From: Zeus faber
Lineage: Eukaryota > Chordata > Actinopteri > Zeiformes > Zeidae
NCBI GenBank assembly: GCA_960531495.1
Contig: OY482848.1
Span: forward strand, 16,701,897-16,765,896
DNA length: 64,000 bases
Reading direction: 5' to 3'
Shown here: positions 14,801-44,388 of the stretch, piece after piece
Layout: each line of letters opens with the position of its first letter
How positions within the stretch are numbered: the first letter of the stretch is position 1
Made by a program: the position numbers and the translations under genes
Notes under the pieces: model-generated
Databases searched by the model: none
What the model was told of the DNA's origin: nothing
The model's input: only the letters and a program-made list of their open reading frames with translations

Positions 14801-17800
14801 GCCCGGCTGTTGGTCTGTGATATTTGTAGTCACAAGTCCCTCCTGTTTCTTGTTTGTTTATTTGGAGCTGTTCGGGGGGTTGATTGAATTTGCATGAGGT
14901 TTGGACAGGCGCGGTATAATTATTTTTGTTTGTATGAACCTGTGCAGATGTTGGGGCGGGGCCACCTGCCACAGAAAGTTTTTCAGAGTCCGTGCCTTCG
15001 GAGAGGGGTGTACTGTATATTGTGTCTTGTTTTGGACTTTGCAGCCTATGTTGGACGAACTAGACAAAGGTCACTTATCGTTCTGCGTGTGCACACCTCC
15101 AAATCTTGTCCGGGCCTATGTTCTCCTATAGATTTCATGGGGTACACTGTTTTCCTGAACGGCCACTGTATACACTCTCACTGTGAAGGCTCATGATATG
15201 AACAAATCATGCAAATGAGCAGCACTATAACAAAAAAAATCTTGTCTGCACATCAGAGTTATGCAATTCAACCTTTTGAATGTCTCTGTTGAAAGTCTTC
15301 AACATATGATTTCTATTGTGTTTGCATCCATTTGCCAACTGTAAAAACCCTTGTGTTAAAAGGTAGAGGAAAGTATACCTCTTATAATTATAGGCTCTTG
15401 TGGGAATGGGAAAAAAATGATGGGGTTGAAAAGGAAATATCACACGCAAGCACACACACACGCACGCATGCATGCACGCACACACACACACATATCTAAT
15501 ATAAAATGTCAGTAAATGTGAATGTCTCTGTCTTGCCATCATAGGACTTGCCTGCAATAACATCACCTTCACCTCATGTTGAAGACACTGAGCGACGGCT
15601 TCTCAGACAGAAATACAAGAAGAACTGCACATCCACTTGAAGGGTGTTCGAGGTGGCGGAATATAAAGTTGGATCCACGTGACGACGTCGGACGGACACG
15701 CGCATAAACAATCAGACGAAAGGTAATGGCACGGGTGAACACAGCCCCGTTCACGGGAAAAGGTTTTCCCTTTCAAACTTAATTACAGTCGTCCGTGAAA
15801 TTCAGCAAAGTCACATGTTTTGAGCTATCCCGAATGAAAAACGTTTTCATTTTTATTTTTGTGGCTCAAAAGCGATTCAACGAGGGGGCGAAAACAACGA
15901 GCGCGCGGTGAAAGAAAGATTAAAAGTCAAAAACAAAGCCATGAATGACTCATCGAAGAGCCTTCACCTGGTGAGAGCCACTGTTTTGTAAGCCTGCGAC
16001 CGACTGGGGAAAATTGATGATAGGAGACGTTAATAGAGGAAGTCATTACTGCGAACTTGTGGAGCATCAAACCAACGGCGCTCGCCCCGCTCTCGCCCCG
16101 GTCAGTTTCCTCCTGTATCTTAATGAGATTGTGGCCTCAGTGAGTCAGACTTTCAGCGCAGTCCAGAAGGATCCTGTTGATCCCATCAGGATTCCTCCAG
16201 AACAGACAGCAGCGGAGAGATAGGGCTCCTCCCTGTGGTGGAGCCACAGCTGTCCATTTCCTTAATAACGCCGACGCCAAAAAATAAATAAATAAATAAA
16301 TAAAACACCCATCCTTCCATAGCAACAGCCCTACATAGCAACTACCACTTTCAATAAGCACAGCCTTGAAACCCTATTCGGGCTGTGGTTCTTTGGTTCT
16401 TGGAACGAGAGCACCTTGTAATGGAGCACTGCACAGCGCAATTTCAGTGATCTCCGCTGCTTAATGGCTGTTTCAGATACTATACCAAGGGGGGTTGGGG
16501 AGTGAGAATAACTTTCTTCTTTCCAATCTACACTCGGCAAAGAAAAAAAACAGAGAGAGAGGTATACGAGGGTAACTAACTCAGAACAGTGGGGTCTGGG
16601 ACGCGGAGTTGAAAGCCTTGAGATTACCATTTGAATGAAAACACCTCTCTCCAGTGGAGGGGGGGACATCACAAGTGAAGAAGGGAAAAAAAAAAAAAAA
16701 AAACTTCACCTCGATTTGGACTTTTCACAATCATTTCCACGCCGTATGATGACTCATTCAGCCCGTGCAACCCCAAAATGAGACCGGACAGGACAGGAGC
16801 CGGGCTCCGACTAAGCTCAGAACTGGCCAGCCAAAATCCAATTTCAGTCCCACAATGCAGTGCTTTGATCAGTCTACACGGTGATTTGGAATGCCGCTGC
16901 CAACTGTCCATCACCCCGACACAGGCCCCGGAGGAGCAGTCGGCCAGAACACACTGAGATTGGTACCTTCCGAAAATCAGAGCTGCATATTCCAACCGCA
17001 GCTGAAATACAAATCAAAGATCTAATAACAGCTTCCATTGCAAAAATCACCAACGTGGCAAAAGGCACAGTGTTTTCTTTCAAAAGTATATTGTCGAAAG
17101 CACTGTGTACTACATTTCCTGGTGCTCTCGTCCCAAAATGCTTCATCTGACAATAATATAAATAGAATATGAATCGGACCTCGAGGTGCTGGTTTCCGCT
17201 TCCTTTAGTGCTCTTGAAAGATTGCACCCTCCTCTTAGTTTCGTCAGGATGATCACCACGAGTCACCCAGACATTTTGGAGTCTGTTTGATGCCGCCCGG
17301 CTCAATCAGAGCAGGCGTCCCTCGTCTCTCACTGTCATGCATTAGCTTTGTTGCTGTAAGCTCCCTTTTGGCCGTTACGTGTCTGGAACCTGTGCCTTGT
17401 CATTGGCGCATTTTGATCATCCCTGCAATTGACCTAAATTTGTCAGATGATTTTTTTTTTGTTGCTCAGCTGCTTCTCTTAGTTAAATTTGGTTGCAATG
17501 TATTTTGTTACTTGTGGAGACTCGAAATACTAACCGTCTAGATGGAGAAATCCCGTAACATGCATGCTGAATGTTTTTTTGATTAGATTACAAAATGTTA
17601 AGCCCTAACAAAAATAAAATAAAATAAAATAAATTTAAATGTAATTTAACGTCATTTAATTTAATTTAATACAGATGTCACAACTTACTTGTAGGCCCAG
17701 CGCCCTTCTGCCTTCAAATCCTCTAAAAATAGAATCATTTCGAAGTGCTATGACAGCCTCTTCACTGCTTTCGGTAATCAGGTTTTTTTTTTGTTGATAC

Positions 17801-20591
17801 TTTGATCATTTCTACGTTCCACTCCTTCCACTAACGTGTGCGCTATCTTCTCACACTGAATCAGTGGATAGAGGATTCTTAACAAAAAACTGAAACATGA
17901 TTTTTTTTTCTCTCAGGAACTTCAAAGCAACCCAGTTTAACTTTACACCTCAGCCGCCTTTTTCAGGGCGTGAGAATGAGATCTCGGTGACAAAGGACAG
18001 AAACAGGCGGTAACAACACTCAGGTGCCGTCTCCCCGAGAAAACGGGGAAATGTGAGCGTGAAGAAGGAAAGAACACAAAGTTAATTTTGTGGGAAAATC
18101 CGAAAATCTGCTGAAAAAAGTAACAAGCACAGACCTGATCCTGAGAAACCACAGTAGAACGTAATTCTTCTGCTCGAAGCCTAAACTGAACATTGAATTG
18201 CAAATCTAAATTTGCACTCCTTGAGCCTCACAGTAGTGTCTATCCTCCATGAGTTCTGCAGCCACAACTGTTTATCATGTGTGCACTGTGGCCACGTACA
18301 CTATTCTATTCCGCAAGTACAAGCCTGTTCAAAATGTAACTTCCGAGGACACTTTCATGGCACATGCACTGCACACATGCACGATTCCATACGCACATGG
18401 AACAGGGGTGCATTGCCCGTGCATGCCTGTTCAAAATGGCAGTTTAACATAATGCAAGGACGACTTCGCAATGAAGAATAAGCAGCAAATGAGAAACATA
18501 TATGCAAATTGGAACTTCAGGAGGATCCGTCGAGTCCAGGTTTCATCAGTCAATGGTTTAGTCGCGTTTATGTTGACTGCCAGACACTCCCTCTCGCGTG
18601 CGTGACGTTGAAGGCCACACACTGCCAGGCATGCGTCTCCTGCTTCCCGTATTGGATGATGTCACAAATCATCCAGTGGAATTGGATGATGGTGTCACAA
18701 AGCGCCCCCGCTGCACAGAGCGGCTCGCTGTTCGCCCTTGGGTCCCCAGCGATACACCCGCCAAGTGCGAAGTAGATCGGATGAACGGCTGTCAAGATAA
18801 TCGAAGTACATACAACAGAGATTCCTAAAATTATAGATCCTGTGTATTTTTGTTCACTGCGCTATACAACATGGTTCAGGTTTGTGGAATTTTACGGATG
18901 TTACCCAACCATGACTTAAAACAGCAAAGCAGAAAATAGCTATTCAAGCTGTTATTTGACAAAGACGGGCTTCAGGGACAGCGGCACAAAACCTCACTTT
19001 CTATTTCTGCCTACTCCGATTCACAAAACTTCAAGGTTTGATCGCAATGAAGAAATATGGACAGTCCCGACGGTTTCTCTCAAAGCAGTCGGCTCCCAGA
19101 ACCTCCTCAGGACAACAAGCCTTGGTGCTCACATGAAAGCACGGCAGAGACCCGCGGGTCGTGCGGCGACGCGGCCGGTTAAACTGCACATTTCACTTTT
19201 CAAAGACAGCTTTAATTGCACCCTGTGACTTTTTAGACTTAATTTTACACAGTGAGTAGAAGCGCTCCTTAGAGCGTGTGCTGGGCCACCGCCTCCACTG
19301 CTTTTCAGAGGGAAATTGAAGTTGTCAAGAGGTATATGGGTGTAGGTGGAAGAAATCCGACGGCACGATAGCGTCGCCTTTGTGACGCTCTGAACAGATG
19401 ACACCAAATTGAAGATGTAGAGGAAATAGGGATTTGTGCGGCGCAAAACATAGTCAGTTGTCAAAACGTGATCGATGACGCGTTCGCTCGTGGCAGTATA
19501 TGTGGGACATAAGATGTAAACGCAATGTAAACTAGGATCTCAGTAAAGTGGAATTTGCACAACCTAAGCGTTTCCTGTCAAGGTGGTGAAGTTACTGTAC
19601 GGCTGCCGGTGTCAGTTCTGCCGGTGGAAAGAAAAATTGGATTGAGGGGTAATTTGTACACAACGCAGCTTCTTCCCCCAACTCATCCTCTGTAAATGAC
19701 TTGTGATCCGAGAATGAGAGAAATGTTTGCATCTTAATGAAATTGTTTTATGCCTGCCTGCCGAATTCCAAGCACACACACCCACAGTAACCAAATACTA
19801 GTTGAAACAGTTATTTGCATTTGCTCATTGCAACCGTGTGCACATTTTTGTTGCGTAAAGCTCCAGAGTTCATATAACTCCCCCTACAATTTGTTCAGTA
19901 ATTTGTTGACTTAACATACATTTTTAGCTGCTGCATGAACCTAAATCATTAAATACGCAAACTAATAACTACACATGCGTGGGACTAAGGCTTGACAATC
20001 AATAATCCAGCGTAATTTCTAGGGACCCTGAAAAAAAAAAAAAATCCTCCAGGAATCATTCACCTGAACGGCTTGTGAGGTGCATTACCATAATAAATAA
20101 ATACATTTCCTTTTGCAAATTGGCAAGGGTGGAGGCAGGTATGCGACGCCTAAAATCAATGAACAAATAAAGAGGAAGAATTTAAGCCACTTTTACTTTA
20201 TAACAAAGAGTAACTGATGTACAGAAGGGGGGTGAGGTAACGTCACATGTAAACCACATAACAGGCCGGTTAACCAGTGAGCTCCTGCTGCACAACCACG
20301 TGTCACTCATTTTACATTCGATCAGTCACTTTTTTTGAAAAGATGAAAAGAACGACTTAAAATGTGAATTATAAAAAAAGGCAAAGGTTTGATAAAAATA
20401 AAGATTGTCCGAATTTCCCCGTGTAATTTTGTTAGATATATAAAAATACACAACGAAAGATAAAACAGTTATGCGCTTAAGTTTAAAAAAAGAAAATAAT
20501 TTAAAAAAGAGAATCAATGGGAGGATAGTCAGTTGCGAGTAAAGTGAACAGCAGTCTCTTGTATTGCAGCAACCAACTCAGCAATAAAATA
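14801..20591. other. Gene-poor stretch upstream of the dctpp1 3' end
   Basis: No exon could be supported. It contains a mixed CA/GCAC tract at 15,440-15,494, an oligo-A run at 16,685-16,703, A/T-rich low complexity at 17,600-17,675, and a short near-repeat at 18,650-18,700 where GGATGATG...GTCACAAA occurs twice. The open frames have no recognisable motifs. The last ~500 bp are the probable dctpp1 3' UTR and downstream flank (minus strand). I saw no canonical AATAAA there; a TATAAA variant lies near 20,200. Confidence 0.45.
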
Positions 20592-21071
20592 TCAGTCCTT
20601 ATACTCGGTGTACTTCTTGGCTGACCCGTGCACCTTGCTGGCGGGGTATTTGAGACGATTCAGGGCCATTTTGGCCAAGACAGCTTGGGGCAGATCGACG
20701 CGGCATTTCTCCGCCAGCTCGACCAGGTAGATCAGGACGTCGCTCAGCTCGTGGGCGAGGTGCTCCCGTTCGGACTGGGTCCAGTCCGGCAAGCCCTCCG
20801 CCACCTCGCCCCGCCACTGGAACAGCTCGGAGACCTCCCCGACCTCCCCGACCAGCGCCAGCAGCAGGTTGCGGGGCTGGTGGAACTGGTTCCAGTCCCT
20901 CTCGTCGGTGAACTCGGCCTGCAGCCGCCTGATGTCCTCCAGTGCGGGCCCCGCGCTGAAGCGGAAGCCTCCCGCTGCGCTCGCCGCCGGTTCCCGCTCG
21001 GCTCCCGCGCGTCCGCTCGCCGCCGCCGGATCGGCTTTCAGCCCGTTGACGTGCTCTCCACCCGCGGCCAT
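20592..21071 (-). CDS. dctpp1: dCTP pyrophosphatase 1 (single exon)
   Basis: A 159-residue all-alpha NTP pyrophosphatase of the MazG superfamily. It hydrolyses dCTP and modified dCTP to the monophosphate plus pyrophosphate and so keeps the nucleotide pool clean; the enzyme acts as a homotetramer. The Mg-binding EXXE...EXXD residues are visible at E76, E79, E108 and D111. The surrounding blocks FHQPRNLLLALVGEVGE (63-79) and HELSDVLIYLVELA (107-120) are near-identical to vertebrate DCTPP1. Residues 1-36 are Ala/Gly-rich and poorly conserved, as expected. Length is close to human (170); the shorter C-terminus lacks the human tail. The start is the first ATG of the frame. The whole protein lies in one exon, whereas to my knowledge mammalian DCTPP1 has introns, so a retrogene origin or intron loss is possible. 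The frame is intact and the flanking region is promoter-like, so I call it functional. It is head-to-head with gatb. Confidence 0.92.
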   Translation of the reverse strand: MAAGGEHVNGLKADPAAASGRAGAEREPAASAAGGFRFSAGPALEDIRRLQAEFTDERDWNQFHQPRNLLLALVGEVGEVSELFQWRGEVAEGLPDWTQSEREHLAHELSDVLIYLVELAEKCRVDLPQAVLAKMALNRLKYPASKVHGSAKKYTEYKD

Positions 21072-21600
21072 CCCGGTGTCGTGGTCCCGGCCGACGCAGA
21101 CAAGACAAGACCAGACCAGACCTGCTGCCAGCGGCGCTCACCGCCCGGACGCCGCGAAACCACGTGCGGTTCTCCCGCCAGCCGCTATACCGGAAAACGC
21201 GTCGTGCGGATACCGGAAACAGGGGTAACGTTAAGGCGTGTCCAGCTGCTGCGTTCCACCGGAACTCGGACAACCGGACATCGGCGATTCCGAGGTCCTA
21301 CGTCCGCGCCAGATACAAGTGTATCGCTCTGGTTCGTAGAACTGACTGTTCTAGACGACAACATAATAGACGTGTGTTTGTTTGGCGAAGCACGCACGAA
21401 CGCATGTTATCGAAACGTTATCCGAAACGGCGACGGAGCGGTTAAGGTCGCCGTCAGACGTGTTTTAAATGAAAAAACAGGCAAGGTGTTCGCCGTTAGC
21501 GCTGCGTGTCGGCTGGTTGCCGTGACGTCAGTTTGGATATATCGGCCGGATATATACCGAAATTCCGACGAGGAATTCCGACTTAATTAGCCGTTCTTTT
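20860..21600. promoter_or_regulatory. GC- and CpG-rich promoter region of dctpp1
   Basis: CpG dinucleotides are dense from within the dctpp1 coding region to about 21,600, in contrast to AT-rich flanks. There is no convincing TATA box at the expected distance from either gene. The region starts the 971-bp gap between the two divergent start codons, so it may serve as a shared or paired promoter. A long plus-strand open frame through it is an antisense shadow of dctpp1. Confidence 0.5.
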
Positions 21601-21929
21601 GCACTTTTCCACGTAGGAGGGCGGGATTTTTCCGAGTACCGGCTTCAAGTGAATGTAGCATTAATTGAACCGAATCCACTCCTCAAATTTCCCAGTCGAA
21701 TGAATAATAACACAAGCGGCAGCGTTTTAAAATACTATAAATCTATCTTTGAAAAAAAAAAATCCCCAGAAGATGCATGCCTTGTCTTCATCCATTTGTT
21801 TCATTACTTTAGTGTTTGTTTTGTATGTAATTAAATCCATGTTGTGAGTCTGGGATATGGTCGCCACGGTTTTGTGCCAATTTGTCACGATTGTCGCTTG
21901 TGTAATTACGTTAAATAAATTGTCTTTGG

Positions 21930-22019
21930 GGCATGCCGGAAGTTGTAGTTTTATGTAGAAACGCCACCGGGGATTGAGGGCTAATGTCTCCCAAACGAAC
22001 TACAATTCCCGTGATCCGC
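21930..22019. promoter_or_regulatory. Two facing ZNF143/SBS-type motifs in the gatb promoter
   Basis: On the plus strand ACTACAATTCCCGTGATCC (from 21,999) matches the SBS core ACTACAATTCCCAG.ATGC with few changes. On the minus strand AACTACAACTTCCGGCATGC (21,949-21,930) is a second, facing copy that also contains the ETS core CTTCCGG. They lie 24-113 bp upstream of the gatb ATG, where such motifs sit in many TATA-less housekeeping and mitochondrial-gene promoters. Binding is inferred from sequence only. Confidence 0.6.
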
Positions 22020-22042
22020 AGAAAGCGTCGGCACCCGACAAC

Positions 22043-40741
<18,699 letters not shown>

Positions 40742-40946
40742 ACGCCACACCCTTCTGCAGGGAGAGGATGGAGGGTGTATTGGACACTGGGTGTATTCAC
40801 AAGGCAAAGAGAATATCCCGACTGACTGATGAATTTTAACACGAGAAATATGAAAAATGTGCTAAATGTGGGAATATGCAGCACGGCCCAGTGTCTCATT
40901 AGAGCCGTGTCTGAGTCTTCTGTATAGATGTATATAATGTTTGAGT

Positions 40947-40952
40947 ATTAAA
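40947..40952 (+). other. Probable gatb poly(A) signal
   Basis: ATTAAA lies 205 bases after the gatb stop codon and is followed by a TG-rich stretch (TATTGCTGTG..., GTGTGTGTGT) of the downstream-element type. Confidence 0.5.
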
Positions 40953-40959
40953 CATATTG

Positions 40960-43640
40960 AGATTATAATGTATTGCTGTGTACTGTGATTTATTGTGTGT
41001 GTGTGTGTGTGTACACGTCTGTATTGATCCTCTCTTTCTCTATAGATAGAAAGATTTGAAGTGTTTGGAGTTCCCTGTGGTCCTTGTTCTTTGACACCAG
41101 ACAAAAGACCTTGTCCAGTTTGAATGTCAAGACACCAGAGCAATCAATGAGCTCTCCCTGGTGGAGGCCACGTCCAACTGCAGCAGTTGTTTCCCCTCGC
41201 TTCGCTGTAATGTAGAGGTCATGTATTTTCGGATCTATTTCATTTAGACAGTTATTAAAGGTTTTCCAAACCATTTGAGCGGCTTATTTAATTGAGGTGT
41301 TCCCAACACAATTTTAAATAACGTCTCTCACACTGTGCAATTGTTTAGCAATGGGATACTTGCAGCAGGAGAGATGGCTGCCAGATTTGTCAGTGTTGAC
41401 TTTGACGACTTTTCACAATTTTTCACAATGGTTCCTGTAATCAAAGTTTTGTGATGGAATGATTCGGGCCATCAGACTCATCAGGGGCTGTGTTGTCTGA
41501 CAGTTAGTACTGGGCCACCCGTGATCTGGTAAAGCTGTGGGTCGCGTCAGGTCACATTGTGATCTCAGGTTTCCCCTCGCTGGCCCTGTAAACACTGATC
41601 CGTGTGACTCCAGATGCTATTTCAACTTGGAGTGAGAGGACCTGCATGTTGACAGAGGCTGAGCTCCATCTGGAGGTGAGGCGACCCCTACTTGACCCAC
41701 TACTTGGCTGTGAATATTAAATATTTCAATTCCCAAAAGCAGAAAATCGAAATGTTTTCACAAGTCACAGCTTTCATCACCCAGGTGGTGAGAAACACGA
41801 TAACAGCTTTTTCAATTAATAGCGTATGGACAATGTTGTATCAAAACGAGTTCATTTCGAGCCCGTCTCACTGCATACTGGATGTGTCAGGACTCGTTAA
41901 CAGCGCTTCGAAGTCATTTCTCGGCGGTTTGAGAGAATGTTTTTCGAGATCCTGTGCCTTTGCCCAAGAGGAAAAACCTAGTTTTCTATAACAAAAAAAA
42001 AAAGTTTTTTTGTTCCAGACAAAAATACAATAAATAATTTTGTGAAGTAGGCCAGCAGGATCCGCTGAGTAAAGGGCATCAAAGCGTCTTGGCAGGATCA
42101 TTAAATGTCTATAACAACAAAAATAAAAGTTTATTGGTTAGAAAAACTGTCAAATTGAGGTATCGCTGGCTCGTTCCCCTTCAGCGGCAGTAATTAAAAG
42201 AAGAATTGCATTGGGCTTCATTTGAGAAGAGTCGTCTTTATTAAAAAAAAGAGGCACCGTGTCTGGGACGGCAGCAGAATAACAAGCGCGGCAACCCGAC
42301 CGCATCCCTGACAGGGATTTGGAGCAGAATAATATCTTTAGGATATAATCAACTCATTGAGAAAGCTGCCGGTTTTGCACGAGACGGTGCTTATTTCCCA
42401 CCTATTTTCATGTTTAGTTATAGATTCATTTGTGTGCGCCATTGTACAGCACAAACAAGAGTGCAGCTTAATTCTGTGATATGTTGTTCATTTGTCAGGT
42501 CTAAACCCTATAGACACAGCAAATTTAGGAAAACAATGAATTGATTACCATTTCTGGGATTTTAAGATGAAAAAAACCCTTCTTTGTACATATGGCGCCC
42601 GTTGTGCAGCTTGGTGGGTCTTATTCATAGCGTTGGATTTCTGTTATTCACGTATGTAAAAATAAACAAATCAACACTGATTTAAACAAATTGAGAAAAT
42701 ACAGCACAACTTGCTTTGAAGAGTGTAGAACTTTCAAGAGGCTCTCAAGCCAGTTCTGTCAAAATTGGCAAGAAATAAATAGTTTATCGGCACCAAGCCA
42801 CAACAAAAACAGGACGAGCCAGAAGAAAATGTGACAAATAAATCTCTTTTTTTTTTTTTTTTTTTTACTTTTAAATCAACAGGAATATTAGGAGTACGCA
42901 AACAAGCACCTGAGGTACGGTAACTAGAATATGTTTTTTATTCCTTTGTAGATCCATTTTCCAAATGAGGCAAAACGTGAACCAAAATCCAAATTCAGGC
43001 ACTAATTTAAGTCCTTCCGTCCCGGTGAATCAATAGAAGACAGACGTAACACGATACTGAATTCCCACATCCACTCAAATAAAGGCAATGTGCAACGGGC
43101 TGCCCATATCCTCCGCTGGTTATTTTGAGACTCACTTTAAATGATCAAAAACAATCTCAAGGGTATCTTTAAAGTTATCATCGCTATTAACACCACCTAC
43201 ACATTCCCAAATCAAAGAACAGTGATGAAAAACTGTAACAGTGTTAATAATAGAACTTCTGCCCCCCCCCCCAAAAAAAAACCCCAATAGATCTCTTAAA
43301 GAAAAGGATAAAAAGAAAAAATTAAATACCCATTCCCAATCTAAAATACCTAGTCGCAGCCATCATGTCCATTATTTGCATAGTAATATATTTCTCTGAG
43401 ACATTTCTCTAATAATATACAATATGAAGTCGTACAAAATAAGGCAAAATAAATTCAATAAACTAGAACAATCCTTTCGCCGCCTTATAACTTTGTGAAA
43501 AGCAAAACAAAAACAAACGAGCAGAAAAGGAAAACCAAAGCACCCGTGAGAGTAGGTTGCTGGTGCATCATGGGAAAATGACTCGACGTACTTTGAGCTA
43601 CGACGGACGGGGAACTTAAATTCATGAATGCCGCCATACC
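40960..43640. other. Intergenic region between convergent gatb and fhip1a
   Basis: No exon recognised. It holds A-rich and T-rich runs (42,244-42,252, 42,847-42,866) and a few TTTATT words that could be distal fhip1a poly(A) signals on the minus strand. Confidence 0.4.
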
Positions 43641-43664
43641 CACGCCACTTAAAAGGTCGACGTT

Positions 43665-43683
43665 GGGGGGGGGGGGGGGGGGG
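43665..43683. repeat. Poly-G run (19 G); C19 in the fhip1a sense strand
   Basis: A run of 19 G on the plus strand, ~700 bp downstream of the fhip1a stop. It is complementary to the C18 run at 44,336-44,353. Confidence 0.9.
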
Positions 43684-43850
43684 AAGGGGTTTGCTGCGGG
43701 AACATGTCGTGCAGCGCGTCCAGTTCTGCCTAGCGACTGGATCTGTGCTCCTGCTGCATCGATAAGGCCACGTCGCTTTGCACAAGGGCCGCCTGAGGTG
43801 CTGCGGGGACGCTGCGGCGGCAGCTGCTTCCAAAAAGACATTCGGAGCCG

Positions 43851-43856
43851 TTTATT
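43851..43856 (-). other. Candidate fhip1a poly(A) signal
   Basis: TTTATT on the plus strand is AATAAA in the fhip1a sense, ~535 bases after the stop. Other candidates lie further downstream, so the true end is uncertain. Confidence 0.3.
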
Positions 43857-44335
43857 TATGATCACGTATCAAATGTCCGCGATCATTCTCATAGATATTT
43901 AGACGCGAGCCGACATTAGACGGCCGCGTGTGTGTGATTATGTGATTATCTTTGGTTGGTTGACCAGGAGCTGTGATATTAATTATTGGCTGTGGCAAAG
44001 CTAAAAATGTTTTTTTGAGCAAGATCATCAGACGGTCATTTGGAAATGCACACCTACTAATTATTACTGGATTGTAACAAGCCTGCAGGGAATAAAAAAT
44101 ATATATATAAAAAAAATAATAAAATAAAATAACAGCCTGAAGTGTTAAAGCTCCACTGAGCTTCACTGATTGTCTTGGAAAAATATATTAAGATTTTTAC
44201 TTTGAACCCCTTTAAAATCGCCATCGACAAAGTTGCATTTCTAGAAATCTCTTCGCTGAGGTCCGTTCTGTGTCAGGTCCTGATAGAAACATCTTTTAAA
44301 AGAAAGAAAAAAAAACAAAACATTCTCAATGTTCT

Positions 44336-44353
44336 CCCCCCCCCCCCCCCCCC
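44336..44353. repeat. Poly-C run (18 C); G18 in the fhip1a sense strand
   Basis: On the fhip1a sense strand this is G18, starting ~36 nt after the stop codon, within the 3' UTR. Confidence 0.9.
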
Positions 44354-44388
44354 AAAAGGGAGCGTGTCAGAGGGAGACGGCGCCGTGT

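Noticed and set aside
14894..15196. 100-codon plus frame in the gene desert
   Set aside because: No recognisable motif, no splice context and no repeat homology; the length is expected by chance.
20628..21590. 320-codon plus-strand frame over dctpp1
   Set aside because: It is antisense to dctpp1 and runs into its GC-rich promoter; no motif is recognisable. The GC-rich codon pattern of dctpp1 explains the lack of stops.
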